From a bacterium (GTDB lineage Bacteria > Patescibacteriota > Gracilibacteria > Absconditabacterales > Absconditicoccaceae), in NCBI GenBank assembly GCA_020627925.1, contig JAHDFY010000001.1, positions 189,297-253,296 of the forward strand: a stretch of DNA of 64,000 nucleotides. Reading direction: 5' to 3'. Made by a program: the position numbers and the translations under genes. The notes beneath the pieces were generated by a model that saw only the letters and a list, made by a program, of their open reading frames with translations, was not told the DNA's origin and did not search any database. Positions 1 through 9,478 of the stretch are shown piece by piece; the stretch's first letter is position 1, and every line of letters starts with the position of its first letter.

Positions 1-2
1 AT

Positions 3-635
3 TCGTACCCATACCAACAAGTAGTAGTTCAATACTCGCTACATAAGTACTATGAAGATGGAACTATGAAACACTATGGTTGAATACTATGAGGACTAGA
101 AAACTCTAAAGGACTAGAAGAAATTGAGATACAAAACAATCCTAACAAAGTTTCTCATGAATCGGAGAAAATTATTTATGGATCTTACAAAGATCTACTA
201 GATGAATTCCTAGTCGATATCTGAGAAGATTTATGAAAATCGTCTTTCATAGTGTGGCACAAATGATTTGAAAATGCGAGAAACAAGGAAGTAGCAAAAT
301 TATTCTATGACATCTCAGACTGATATCTGGCTATTAATGACAAGACTTTTGATCTAAAGGAAGTATTTAGTAAAAAACATTACTTTGATTTAGCCTTCAA
401 AGGCTCAGCATCTATCAAAAAAGTTCTTCCTGTATTAGTTCCAGAAATGAGCTATGATAATCTTACTATTGGTAAATGAGATATTGCTATGAAGGCTTTA
501 GCTGATGTCTTGCAATGAAAACTAGAGTGAGATAAGAAGAGACAAACATTAGAAGATCTTCTCCTATACTGTGGTCAGGATAGTTTGGCTATGGTTAAGA
601 TTTATGAATTCTTGCAAAGCGTGCTATATTGATAA
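3..635 (+). CDS. DUF2779 domain protein, C-terminal part (5' end outside window)
   Basis: The open frame enters from the left edge and ends at UAA 633-635, preceded by a UGA. About 210 residues are visible. The stretch GSASIKKVLPVLVPEMSY and the following YCGQDSLAMVKIYEFL match the C-terminal pattern of the DUF2779 family as I remember it, a family with an exonuclease-like fold often found beside CRISPR or defence genes. UGA occurs about nine times, in each case where glycine is plausible (for example GKGDIAMKA). The next gene starts inside the stop codon (UAAUG), so the two are translationally coupled. Function in this organism is not known; the family call is fairly safe, the role is not. 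Confidence 0.72.
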
Positions 636-1015
636 TGATTACAAAAAGTTCTATTGCTTTGATATTTTTCCACGAATATAATCCAATGTTCAAGAGAACA
701 GATTTAGTTGTTAAATATTGAACTATGACTTTTTTAGAGATTGTTGATAGCTATAGAGACGCTACGAATGACATTTATTTGCCTATAGTCTACTTTGAAG
801 ATTTAGGTATTCACAACAAGTTTCATAACGATGATAATGTTGAAATGAAGCATGTATTAAGTGTTCTTGAGGAGGAAATCAAAAACTTTAAAGAGTTAAT
901 GGATTATTCGCTTCCTGTTGTTCCATCAGATAGCAGAATAGCAATAGATTGACTTACAGAAGCTCAGGTGAGAAGCTTTCAACGATTCGTAAAGTTTCTT
1001 GGTGGAGATGAGTAG
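635..1015 (+). CDS. Hypothetical protein, 126 aa, coupled to the DUF2779 gene
   Basis: The AUG overlaps the last base of the upstream UAA, and the frame runs through two UGA codons (719, 950) to UAG 1013-1015. The N-terminus contains a hydrophobic patch (SSIALIFFHEYNP), the middle is acidic, and there is no recognisable motif. The tight overlap with the DUF2779 gene suggests the two products work together. An AUG at 725 would give a shorter protein, but the 635 start is favoured because of the overlap with the upstream stop. I do not recognise the family. Confidence 0.55.
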
Positions 1016-1510
1016 TGCCCAACAGAGCACTTTTTGGAATATATCTTTCAAGTTATAATAACCCATTGCCATCATCGAATGGATAGTGTACCGGCCTTAT
1101 TTATTTTTAAATTGAAATAATTTGAGGTGTATCAGTAAGCTAAATTTCTCTTCAATAATATAGAGAAAGTATGGGATCTATAAGATCCAAAACTTACGAC
1201 ACTACTTATCGGGGTTCGATGTAACTGAAAAATTTATTATAAAAAAAATGTCTGAGCTTTTAGTTCTGAAACCTCTCTTTGTACCTATTAAAATAGTGCT
1301 TTTTGTTCCAATTTTACCAAATGAGGATGTACGAAGAAGTCAAAAATAATTTTCCTTCAGGAATTATTTTTAGTGCTATAAAGCCTAAAATCGACAGGTT
1401 TCAAAGCAAATCTGAGGAAGTTCTATAATGGATGTTTTATGTTAATTTCTTTAATAATTCTTAATAAGGTCAATTGTAAAGAATCTATTATCATTGATAA
1501 ATAGTACATA
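1016..1510. other. Gene-poor stretch with possible gene remnants
   Basis: No convincing intact gene was found on either strand. On the minus strand around 1061-1090 one frame reads HYPFDDGNGLL followed by UAA, which resembles the HPFxxGNG core of Fic proteins without its final arginine; nothing around it extends the match, so at most it is a Fic relic. On the plus strand 1249-1350 encodes a 33-residue ORF that runs into the diverged repeat at 1322-1424. This looks like decayed accessory DNA. Confidence 0.3.
1322..1424 (+). repeat. Diverged repeat, copy A
   Basis: About 100 bases similar (roughly three quarters identical by eye) to 2058-2160. Both copies begin with GGATGTACGA and end with AAATCTGAGGAAGT. 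Copy A has an open frame starting MRMYEEVKNNFP, but copy B keeps no single equivalent frame. It may be a fragment of a mobile-element gene or a non-coding repeat; I do not recognise it. Confidence 0.5.
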
Positions 1511-1930
1511 TTATTCAATAAATTCCTGTTGAGGATAGTTTTCATGTTTTTTAAAAAGGTCTTCTAGGTGCTTTCTACTTACGAATGTTGTCAAAGAAGA
1601 TGATTCAAAATCAAGTCTACAAAGACCGCTATGACTGCAAGTCATTTTATTGATCTTCTCATTAATTATCATACCTTCAATAGTTCAACTATCTACTATG
1701 TCTGGTTTATTTGAAATTTCTTTGATACCATATAATAGCCCACACTCAGATGGTATCATGTCCAAAGTTGTGTTATCTCTAGGAAAGTATAGCTTACATA
1801 TTCTGGGCATACTTTTTCCGTTATATAAACTTTGAATAAATCAATCTAATGCTGGTGAAAATAAAAAAACTAAGATAAATCATATTACTATGAAGTTAAT
1901 TAGAATAGATATTTTTCATACTATTTTCAT
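1511..1930 (-). CDS. Small membrane-anchored hypothetical protein, 139 aa
   Basis: The frame opens at AUG 1930 and closes at UAA 1511-1513 with several UGA codons read as glycine. An N-terminal hydrophobic segment (about residues 6-25, LINFIVIGFILVFLF with UGA-coded Gly) looks like an uncleaved signal or a single membrane anchor. The rest is soluble and has four cysteines (RICKLYF, SECGLL, MTCSHSGLCRL), which could form disulfides if it faces outward. No family recognised. It lies downstream, in the same orientation, of the nuclease/ATPase operon and the 103-bp repeat copy. Confidence 0.6.
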
Positions 1931-1958
1931 ATGCACTAATTAATAAACATAAAATTTT

Positions 1959-2061
1959 TTGATATTTAGCAATATTCTGTAATACTCCACTAATATATAA
2001 TAATAACAATTTTTTTTCCAATACCAAAAAATCCCCCGGTAAGGAGGATTTTTTGATGGGG
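1959..2061. repeat. 103-bp direct repeat, copy 1 (left end of the defence-gene segment)
   Basis: Identical to 6691-6793 except for one substitution (an A for T in a T-run). It contains the sequence found just 3' of tRNA-His, including a terminator-like hairpin (2026-2054), but here no tRNA follows. The pair encloses 4,629 bp holding the nuclease and SMC-like genes. Confidence 0.9.
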
Positions 2062-2160
2062 ATGTACGAGGAAGTAAAAGTAACTTCCCTCCAAGGACTA
2101 TTTCTAGTGATATAACCCCTGAAGTCAACAGATTTTGAGACAAATCTGAGGAAGTATTTA
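2058..2160 (+). repeat. Diverged repeat, copy B
   Basis: Relative of 1322-1424. It overlaps the right end of the 103-bp repeat by a few bases and stops just before the UAA of the SMC-like gene. Its position at the junction suggests the 103-bp repeat was inserted beside an older repeat. Confidence 0.45.
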
Positions 2161-2171
2161 TTTATACTCTT

Positions 2172-4958
2172 TTATAATTCTGCCATGTCGATTGTTTTAT
2201 GCTGAAGTCACTGTTTTTTAAACTTATAACGAGCTATTATATCAAAATTTCTCTCGTGGGTAGAAACTATGAGTTGAGTGTTTCAGAATTCATAACGAAG
2301 AATATTTATGAAGTTCAAAATATTTAGATCATCTATTGTTTGTAGTGGATCATCAATAAGCAAGCATTTCAAGTTTGACCCATTTAGAATGAAAGCTTTA
2401 TATAATGATAACAAACATCAAATTGCCACTGCTGCCAGCTGTCATTGAGAGAACGTAAAGTCAGGCGCGAGGTTGCTTTCTTCTGAAATAATTTCGACTC
2501 AGCTAGTGCTATTCTTTGATCTGGTCATTGTTACATCTCACTGTTGTTGAAACTTTATGATAGATTTTGTATATATTTCTACAGTATCTTTTATTCTAGC
2601 AAGGACCAATTCTTCATAATCTCAGATTATTGTTTTTGATTTATCTACAAACATTTTCAATCTATCTCTTACTTCCTTGATTTTTTCTAATCTAGATGAA
2701 AGATTGCTTTGTTCCTTGAAGTTCTCGAATCTTACGATGTCTTCTAGTATTGAAATAGATAGCTTCAATTTTTCTAAATCCATATCGTTGAAGCTGTTTA
2801 TTATTTCTGTAATTCTACTTAGAGATAAGTATCCGCCTTCATTTAATATTTTGCCAGAATAAGCACTGTCATAGTCACTAATAATTTTAGAGAAATTTTT
2901 CTTCACTAAATCATTAGTGAAAGTATAATTCTCAAGAACCCAGGAGAACGTTTTAAGTAACTTTTCATCTTTATTCATCTCGTCTAAGTATGTACTTTCT
3001 TTTTTATAAAAGGGCGTATTAAGTATTTTTTTATAGATTCAATCTCTAGCCGAACTATCAAGGTTTTTTTTAAGATTTTCTAGGGATGTTTGAATTGATT
3101 CCACCAGGCTATCATTGCTATTAAACTCTGTTAAACAGACAGGACAGTTCTTGTTTTTTTTAGATATCCTTTGAAGTATATCTACAATGTTTTTTTCCAT
3201 TTTTTCAAGTTCTTCATTAGTAGCTTTAACAGTATTTGCTTCTGAGCAATAGGTTTTTACTAACTCAAAAAACTCTCTATTTTCTTCTAAGTTCAATCTC
3301 TGGAATATCTCATAATTAGACTCTTTATTTTTAATTAATTCAATGACTTTTAGACGGTTTCAGAAGATTTGAATTTTTTCTTTTTTCTGTGTTATTTTTG
3401 ATTCTAGTTCCTTGATTGTAACGAGAGTTTTATCAGTGATTAGGTGTGTACTAATAATATCTCTATGTTGCGTCATCTCTATATTCAAGTCATCAAAGAC
3501 TTTGTTATAATTTTTTGCTATTAGTTGAGCATTTTCAGATTCAATGTTTTTTTTAATTTCTTTATTTATCTTTAGTTTTAATAATAGCTTTGAATAATTT
3601 TTCGTATCCAAATCATCTTTTTCAATATTATATAAGCCATTAAGAAAATCACTCAAACTATCTAACTCACCCCTTCTATCTTTGTTTATTCAAACTTCTT
3701 TTTTTGCTCCATCGGAAATCTTATTTGCTATATCTTTAATCATCACCTCTAAATCCTTAATCAGTCATCCTTTTTTTGTTCCGATCTTTTTTATTTTTTC
3801 TCTGATTTCCATAGTTCATATAAGAGGAGATAAGAGCTTCCCCCTTTCGCCTTTTGTACTATCGACAATAAATTTAAGATATTTATCTTGAGGAAGGTAC
3901 ATAAAGTGGTCAAACGTTGATTCAGAAATATTAAAGAATTTAGAAATGTAATGACTATCTATACTCTTAAGGTCTCAGTCATTAACTTTCATCATACATG
4001 AAACATTTCAAGATTCAGAATCACATGTTCTGACAAATGATATTTCTTCGCCTAAATCATTTACAAAAATCCCATTTACAAAATATAATTTTTGTTCCGA
4101 TTGAATATTTACATTTATATCATAACCACTTTGCTCTCTCTTTTTGTGCTCTTCTAATCAATTAGCTCCAAAAAGTAACCAGCGAATTGCATAATAAAAA
4201 GTAGTCTTTCCAAGACCATTTGGCCCAGTCAGTGTTACTAATCATGGTCCTGATCAACCACTAGATGAATATTCCAAGTCATATTTGGTTCCTTCATTAT
4301 ACAATCAGTCATGGGGCTCATATGAAGAATTTCTGAAATTATTAATCGTAATTGATTTAATATAATATCCTTCACTATTATCGTGTTTGGGGTCATCAAA
4401 TTGTTGCTCATCAATCATTGTATTTTCGACATCTTCGCTATCCAAGAGTTTTATAACTTCTTCAACAGATAACTCGTCATTTAATACTCAAAATACTCAG
4501 GCATCATGATTTCTTAGCTTTTCATATATATTTACAGCACTAAGAATATTTCAATTACTACTATCAAAAGAATAAAACAATGGGATGTGTTCTTCAATAT
4601 AGTTTGTTATATCGCTAATATTTGAATACGGTACAATAAATTTATTTGCGTAAAAATAATCATCTTCAACAGTAATAATATCATGTCAGAAATTTTGTTT
4701 GAATGATTTAGTGTCTTGGCATTGTTTCAAAACAAAACAAGTTAGGTTTTTTTCAAAGGACTCATATTTAGTGATAAACAGCTTATGAATCGTCTCAAGT
4801 TTGGTATTTATCGTTTTACAATTGATTTTTTCCTCAACTATAAAAATATAGAACTCACTAAAGTTTTTTCCTATTCTTTTTCAAAATAACATTCGTTCTT
4901 CTCTTGTTTCTATTTCCTCTAGTTTAGTTTTTATGAATTGAGATATATCGTTTAGCAT
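2172..4958 (-). CDS. SMC/Rad50-like ABC ATPase with zinc hook and N-terminal extension, 928 aa (LmuB-like / ABC-3C-like)
   Basis: Read with UGA as Gly this is a single 929-codon gene. Residues 1-200 form an extension with no ABC motif. Walker A (GPNGLGKTT) lies at about 245-253, long charged helical segments follow, a CPVC zinc-hook motif is at about 605-608, the ABC signature FSQGQLA is at about 837-843 (its Gly is UGA), Walker B LLIDDPLQTIDD is near 867-878, and the H-loop STHER follows. This is the layout of RecF/RecN/Rad50-type ATPases used in Lamassu and ABC-three-component defence systems. It starts 11 nt after the upstream nuclease gene, so both are one operon. The N-terminal extension could be a fused accessory (middle) component; that is inference. 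Alternative: a housekeeping SbcC homologue, less likely because there is no sbcD and the partner is a nuclease-type gene. Confidence 0.82.
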
Positions 4959-4969
4959 AGGGATTCATT

Positions 4970-6412
4970 TTATATAAATTTGCATTTACAACTCGGGCAA
5001 TCATCTTCTTCCCAAAATTTATGAAGAATATTTTCATTAAAAATTTCTTCCATACAACAAACTTTTATTTTATATGGATCCACCTGAGAAATATCCTTTT
5101 TTCTATCTAATATCTCAAGAATATTGGGTCTTTCATTATGGCCTAGACATCATATAATTTTATTCCTATCGCCATACACTTCCACAAAATTTTTATCGCA
5201 ATGATTACTTAATAAATGATTCGTAAGTCATGTAATGTTTATGATATTTGAGTAACTTCTTTCTAAACACTTGTTACAGCAAAACAAATTTACTCTCTGC
5301 CAAATATTTATATGTGCTTCAGGTAAATTTTTAGAACATAAAAATAAAATATCTGTTAATTTGAGTGTACTTCATATTTGAGGAGCTCTCTCTATGCTAA
5401 TCCAGAATAGTAACTTATCTAATTCTTCTTCATTTGTTATACTGATGATGTTATCTATTAGAGATTGATGAGATACTAATAAATGATTTCTAAGGTTATT
5501 TTTTTCTATCTCAGTCATGGTTTCTGACTGTTTTCTTTCAAAAAATTTTAAATAATCATCAATATCAAATGTGTTAATTAAACCGTCTATTAGAAAGTTT
5601 TTTTTAAACTTAAAGAACCAATCAAGTTCTACTCAAGAGAGAATGTTATCGACTTCATTTTCAACACTCTCTCTGACAATCTCCTTTATTCTATGTAGTG
5701 AAAGTATGTTGTTCCCACTAATCAATTCCCTATTGATTAGAAAATAAAGTTTTTGAATTTTTAGGAATCAATTAGAGAAATTGCTTGAAATAGCATTTAC
5801 ATACAAATCAATTTTATTAAAGAGTTCTTTCCAGTTTATGAAATGAAAGTGATCTTGGTTTGAAAATATTGGAGATTTTCTGAATGTGCCTTCCGTAAAT
5901 GTAGGGATATCAATATGATCAAATTTTGGCGGAAATGGTATCTGAGCATTTCTTCAATTTAACTTGGAGATGAGAGATTTTTTATTTTCTTCATTAATAT
6001 CCTCTTCTATCAAATACCATTTACTATCATAGTGATGAATATGTTCAAGTGTAATGAAGTCTACAAATGTATGTTGTCGTTCTTGATTATGAAATTCTTG
6101 ATTCAAATATAACTGTATAATTGCTTTTTCATGCTTACTATAGCTATTTGTGCTTGAATAATGTTTACATTGAAATAGGTGAATCTGGTTTTTAGTTAAA
6201 ATACAAGAATTCGATTGATCCAACGCTCACTCAAAAATTGCTACATCGTCATGTTCCTCTATAGATACAAATCGACTTTTTAAATCATCTTCTTCTGAGT
6301 ATAAATTGTGATCTCATTTCGTCGATATAAAGTGCAAAGAACAATAAATTGCAAAAAGTTTCTGATATGTAAATCAGATCAAACTTGCTGTTGCGTCTGT
6401 TGCACTACTCAT
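4970..6412 (-). CDS. Predicted Cap4/DUF4297-like nuclease effector with Cys-rich C-terminus, 480 aa (LmuA-like)
   Basis: The N-terminus (residues about 1-85) begins with a GFTYQKLFAIYCSLHF helix and has SIEEHDDVAIFE (E52, D56) followed by LFQCKH (Q81, K83). This is the E...D...QxK pattern of PD-(D/E)xK restriction-like nucleases such as the DUF4297 domain of Cap4 and LmuA. The middle (150-390) is helical without motifs. The last 120 residues carry Cys clusters (CCNKC, NHLLSNHC, CC, CPSCKC) that look like zinc-binding knuckles. First gene of a two-gene operon with the SMC-like ATPase. Known Lamassu systems use such a nuclease gated by an SMC ATPase to cause abortive infection; here that role is inferred from architecture. 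The assignment of the nuclease fold is by motif only. Confidence 0.7.
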
Positions 6413-6488
6413 AAACTACTAAAAATAAAGAATAAACTCACTGCTGTTTCCTATGTTCCTTTTTCTATTCTCAATCAGTCCTAATAAT

Positions 6489-6674
6489 TTAGTTTAATTC
6501 GATTTCGTAAACTTCTTCATCCACGCCCAGATAAAACTGCTTCAAAATAAACTGAGGCAACTTGAAGTTTATCTTCATGTGGTATGGTATAAACTTTCCT
6601 TTTTTACGAGGTCTTCAAAGATTTAGATCACTATAGAGGCTAGGTCTAGAGTTGATAAGGATCCCCTTGATCAC
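6489..6674 (-). CDS. Small ORF or gene fragment, 61 aa
   Basis: A GUG-started frame reads through one UGA to UAA 6489-6491. It has a basic segment (GRPRKKGKFIPYHMKINFK) and an acidic end (GVDEEVYEIELN). It lacks a good start and lies at the right junction of the repeat-flanked segment, so it may be the C-terminal remnant of a larger gene cut by rearrangement. Family not recognised. Confidence 0.3.
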
Positions 6675-6690
6675 TTGAGTTTATACAACT

Positions 6691-6793
6691 TTGATATTTA
6701 GCAATATTCTGTAATACTCCACTAATATATAATAATAACATTTTTTTTTCCAATACCAAAAAATCCCCCGGTAAGGAGGATTTTTTGATGGGG
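6691..6793. repeat. 103-bp direct repeat, copy 2 (3' flank of tRNA-His)
   Basis: Partner of 1959-2061. It starts in intergenic DNA and ends with the last two bases of the tRNA-His gene, so the repeat boundary coincides with the tRNA 3' end. That is the usual place for integration or recombination next to tRNA genes. Confidence 0.9.
6758..6786 (-). terminator. Rho-independent terminator of tRNA-His
   Basis: On the minus strand a stem AAATCCTCC / GGGGGATTT with a short loop is followed by a T-run, a few bases after the tRNA 3' end. The same hairpin is duplicated at 2026-2054 inside the other repeat copy. Confidence 0.8.
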
Positions 6794-6865
6794 CGGCTAA
6801 CGGGACTCGAACCCGCGGCCCAAGGTACCACAAACCTTTGCTCTACCAGCTGAGCTATAGCCGCC
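6792..6865 (-). tRNA. tRNA-His (GTG)
   Basis: The cloverleaf folds with acceptor GCGGCTA/TAGCCGC, D-arm GCTC...GAGC, anticodon stem AAGGT/ACCTT with loop TTGTGGT (anticodon GTG), and T-arm GCGGG-TTCGAGT-CCCGT. The extra G at position -1 opposite C73 is the hallmark of tRNA-His. It sits 22 nt downstream of the GIY-YIG gene on the same strand. Confidence 0.95.
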
Positions 6866-6887
6866 ACGTTGTGGCTGTAATTATTAA

Positions 6888-7133
6888 TTAAGCCCTTATA
6901 AATGTCTCATGTTGTAACCGATGATTAATGTGACCATTTCTTTTTATCATTTTTTCTAGCTTTAACGCCTCTGACTTAGTGCTTTTTTCAAAGTATCCAA
7001 GCAATGTAAGTGTTCACATTTTTCTTGTAGTAAGGGTGTTTCATTGGTTATGTCTGTCAATTCTAGTTTTTAAATTAGCTGTATATCATATGTAGTGCTT
7101 TTTATTTCACTTTAGTATGTATACATAAAACAT
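6888..7133 (-). CDS. GIY-YIG endonuclease domain protein, 81 aa
   Basis: Visible only when UGA is read as Gly. MFYVYILKG then HYIGYTANL give the two strands of the GIY-YIG motif (here VYI...YIG, the Gly of YIG being UGA-coded), followed by the conserved Arg in KTRIDRH and the Asn/Glu region GYFEKSTKSEALKLE. Size and sequence fit the small UPF0213/YhbQ-like group. It lies between a truncated tRNA-His copy (7159-7223) and the intact tRNA-His (6792-6865), all on the minus strand. This is the arrangement expected of a homing or integrating unit that regenerates its tRNA target. Whether it cuts DNA is not known. Confidence 0.85.
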
Positions 7134-7158
7134 TAATTTAATCATTTGTTTAATAAAT

Positions 7159-7223
7159 GATCCGCGACCAATAGGTACCATCACGCAGTACTGCGTGACT
7201 CTACCAGCTGAGCTATAGCCGCC
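7159..7223 (-). repeat. Truncated tRNA-His-like sequence with palindrome
   Basis: Minus-strand bases 7223-7199 repeat the first 25 bases of tRNA-His exactly. They are followed by a perfect 18-bp palindrome (7181-7198, TCACGCAGTACTGCGTGA) and then TGGTACCTATTGGTCGCGG, which resembles the tRNA-His segment from anticodon 3' side to T-arm. No 3' acceptor strand is present, so it cannot form a mature tRNA. It is probably the left-over 5' part of an original tRNA gene or an attachment site. Confidence 0.7.
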
Positions 7224-7342
7224 ATGTTTTGTCTAGTATTGACAACTCGACAGGGATAAACATAACTATTTGTATATTTTTTTCAAGAGAAAATGACTTT
7301 GGAATAAGTTACCAAAGCCACCTTCTAGATACTAGAGTCTGT

Positions 7343-8008
7343 TTATTTCTTTTTTTGATGAAAACACTGTATTTTGATGGCGTTTGTGTTGAATCCTTTT
7401 TTGTAGCCATTATATGCAATGCCTACATATGCTTCATTTCCATCAAGGTAAAGAGCTTCTTTACATCCAGTTTTTTTAAATTCTTGAGCAAGCTGCCAGT
7501 AGGTAACTGGTGTTTTTGAAACAATAATATAGATGTTATTGTTTTGATCAAAGCCAATTCCCGACCTAATATACTTATTTGGCGAACTGGCATTGTGTTT
7601 GTTTACTCCATTATGAAGTAACCTTCGCCCATTTTGAAATGCCCAAATAAAATTAGTTGTATGAGAAAAATTTTTGTAAGGGATCAAACGCATTTTTCCT
7701 TCTACATCTAATCCAAAGATACAGTTGTCAGCAGCGAAATTGCCATTTTTGGTACTAGGATTAACCCACTCTTTTCTTTGTGCGTAGTTATCTACATAGC
7801 CACCAACAGGACGGCCATTTTCATTAACAAGAGGACCATTAACGATAATGTGGAGGTACTGATTTGTATTAGATGACTTTCCAAAGCCAATACTTCTATT
7901 ATTTGTCAATCGTATTATTTCAAAGTTCTCGTTGCTCTGAAATATTTGACCATAACTTACTATCGTACAGATTAAACAAATGGAAATAATTGCTAGTGTC
8001 TTTTTCAT
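7343..8008 (-). CDS. Secreted phosphodiester glycosidase (NAGPA/DUF2233-like), 221 aa
   Basis: An N-terminal signal peptide (MKKTLAIISICLICTIVSYG, cut before Q) is followed by a domain with FIWAFQNGRRLL, SGIGFDQNNNIYIIV, and YLDGNEAYVG, the pattern of the phosphodiester glycosidase / NAGPA family that removes sugar-phosphodiester caps. No UGA codon is used although glycine is frequent. The signal peptide ends in YGQ as in Bacteroidota secreted proteins, so horizontal origin is likely. It is a separate unit 74 bp from tyrS. The substrate cannot be read from the sequence. Confidence 0.75.
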   Translation of the reverse strand: MKKTLAIISICLICTIVSYGQIFQSNENFEIIRLTNNRSIGFGKSSNTNQYLHIIVNGPLVNENGRPVGGYVDNYAQRKEWVNPSTKNGNFAADNCIFGLDVEGKMRLIPYKNFSHTTNFIWAFQNGRRLLHNGVNKHNASSPNKYIRSGIGFDQNNNIYIIVSKTPVTYWQLAQEFKKTGCKEALYLDGNEAYVGIAYNGYKKGFNTNAIKIQCFHQKKK

Positions 8009-8082
8009 TTTTAGAAAAGTTATTCTGTGATTTAATTTTATTTACCACCAAACTATATATATTCACTATATTTAGTCAATGC

Positions 8083-9378
8083 TTAGCCTTGCTTCACTAC
8101 TTTAAATGTCTTTTTTCCTTTTCTAAGAAGTAGGATACCATTGGTGTAGTCGTTTTCGTTGATTGCTTGATTAGGGTTTTCTACTGGTTTTTCGTTGACA
8201 AAAAGGCATTGCTGTTTGACGAGTTTTTTGATCGCTCCATTAGACTCACCTAGACCAGCTTTGACAGCAAGGTCAGTAATGCTTGTCGATTGGTCGACAT
8301 TGATAAATCCTCCACATTCATCAAAAAGTGCATTGATTTCATCTGCTGATAATTGGTTGACGAGTTCCATTCTTTTTGTTTTATGAGCAAAAAGAATTTC
8401 TGTAACCTTCGCTGCTTCATTAGCTGCTTTTTTTCCAAAAATAGTCGTCACAACGTATTTTGCGAGCTCCTTTTGTCCATGTCTAGCTGCGGCATCTTCT
8501 TGGTGCGTTGCAACAATTTTTTCTATAGTTTCCAATGGTAAGAGTGTCAACAATTGCAAAAACCTTTCGACATCTTCATCATTAGTATTCATAAAATATT
8601 GATAAACAGAAAACGGCGAAGACTTTTTTGGATCCAACCAAATTGCGTTTCCTTCTGATTTACCAAATTTTTTACCTGTCGAGTCAACAACAAGAGGTCC
8701 TGAAGCAACATACGCTTGTTTTCCTTCTGGATGAAGTTTTCTAATAAGTTCCAAACCAGTTACCGCATTTCACCATTGGTCAGAACCACAAATTTGCAAT
8801 CTTACTCCATGATCTTCAAACAATCTCACATAATCATATCCTTGTATCAACATGTAGCTAAATTCCGTATACGAAATTGACTTGTCTGGCTCTTCAATTC
8901 TTCTTCTCACTGTTTCCTTTTTCATCATGGAATTAGCAGTAATATGTTTTCCAACCACTCTCAAAAAATCAATATAGTTCATATCTTTGTAGAAATCCAT
9001 ATTGTTCACGACTTCAAATTCAAACGTGATACCTGTCAACTCTGTTAGATGATGTAAAACGTGATTCATTTGGTCTGCCAACGCTTGTACATTGTGTGCC
9101 AATGTTTCTTCACTCAAAAAAGATCTTTCTGACTCTTTCCCGCCTGGATCTCCGATCATTCACGTTGCACCTCCGACGATCAAGTAGAGCTTATTTCCTT
9201 TTTTCATATAGTTTACCGCTTGCATGAAGACTACAAAATTTCCCAAATGCATGCTGTCTGCTGTCGGATCAACACCAAAATAGAATGCTTGTCCACCTTT
9301 GTCATATAGGTCATAAAGTGCCTCATCAGAAAATTGGTAGAGCAATCATCTTTTTTCTAATTCTTCTTTCAAATGCAT
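8083..9378 (-). CDS. tyrS: Tyrosyl-tRNA synthetase
   Basis: 431 residues, the usual length for bacterial TyrRS, which charges tRNA-Tyr with tyrosine. The Rossmann core has FGVDPTADSMHLGN (HIGH-type motif HLGN), then IVGGATGMIGDPGGK with one Gly from UGA, QICGSDQWGNA with UGA Gly, and KFGKSEGNAIWL in place of the KMSKS loop. The C-terminal S4-like RNA-binding domain (about 365-430) contains KAGLGESNGAIKKLV. The start at AUG 9378 restores MHLKEELEKRGLLYQ, the typical N-terminus. Transcribed divergently from the antiporter gene. Confidence 0.96.
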
Positions 9379-9478
9379 AGTAAAACTATTATGAACTAAA
9401 CTACACTCTATATACGATTTTTATCACTTTTGGCAAGCCCAACAAGGCAATGATCTTTCTCAAAATTTTGTTACTATT

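Noticed and set aside
1040-1100. Fic domain pseudogene
   Set aside because: Only an eight-residue match to the HPFxxGNG core; neighbouring frames do not extend it, so it is mentioned only as a possible relic.
6646-6867. Frame reading MAAIAQLVEQRF across tRNA-His
   Set aside because: This is the well-known artefact of translating a tRNA gene.
6792-7223. Group I intron with GIY-YIG ORF in tRNA-His
   Set aside because: An intron would split one tRNA into two exons. Here the downstream tRNA is complete and the upstream copy is truncated, and no intron core structure was seen.
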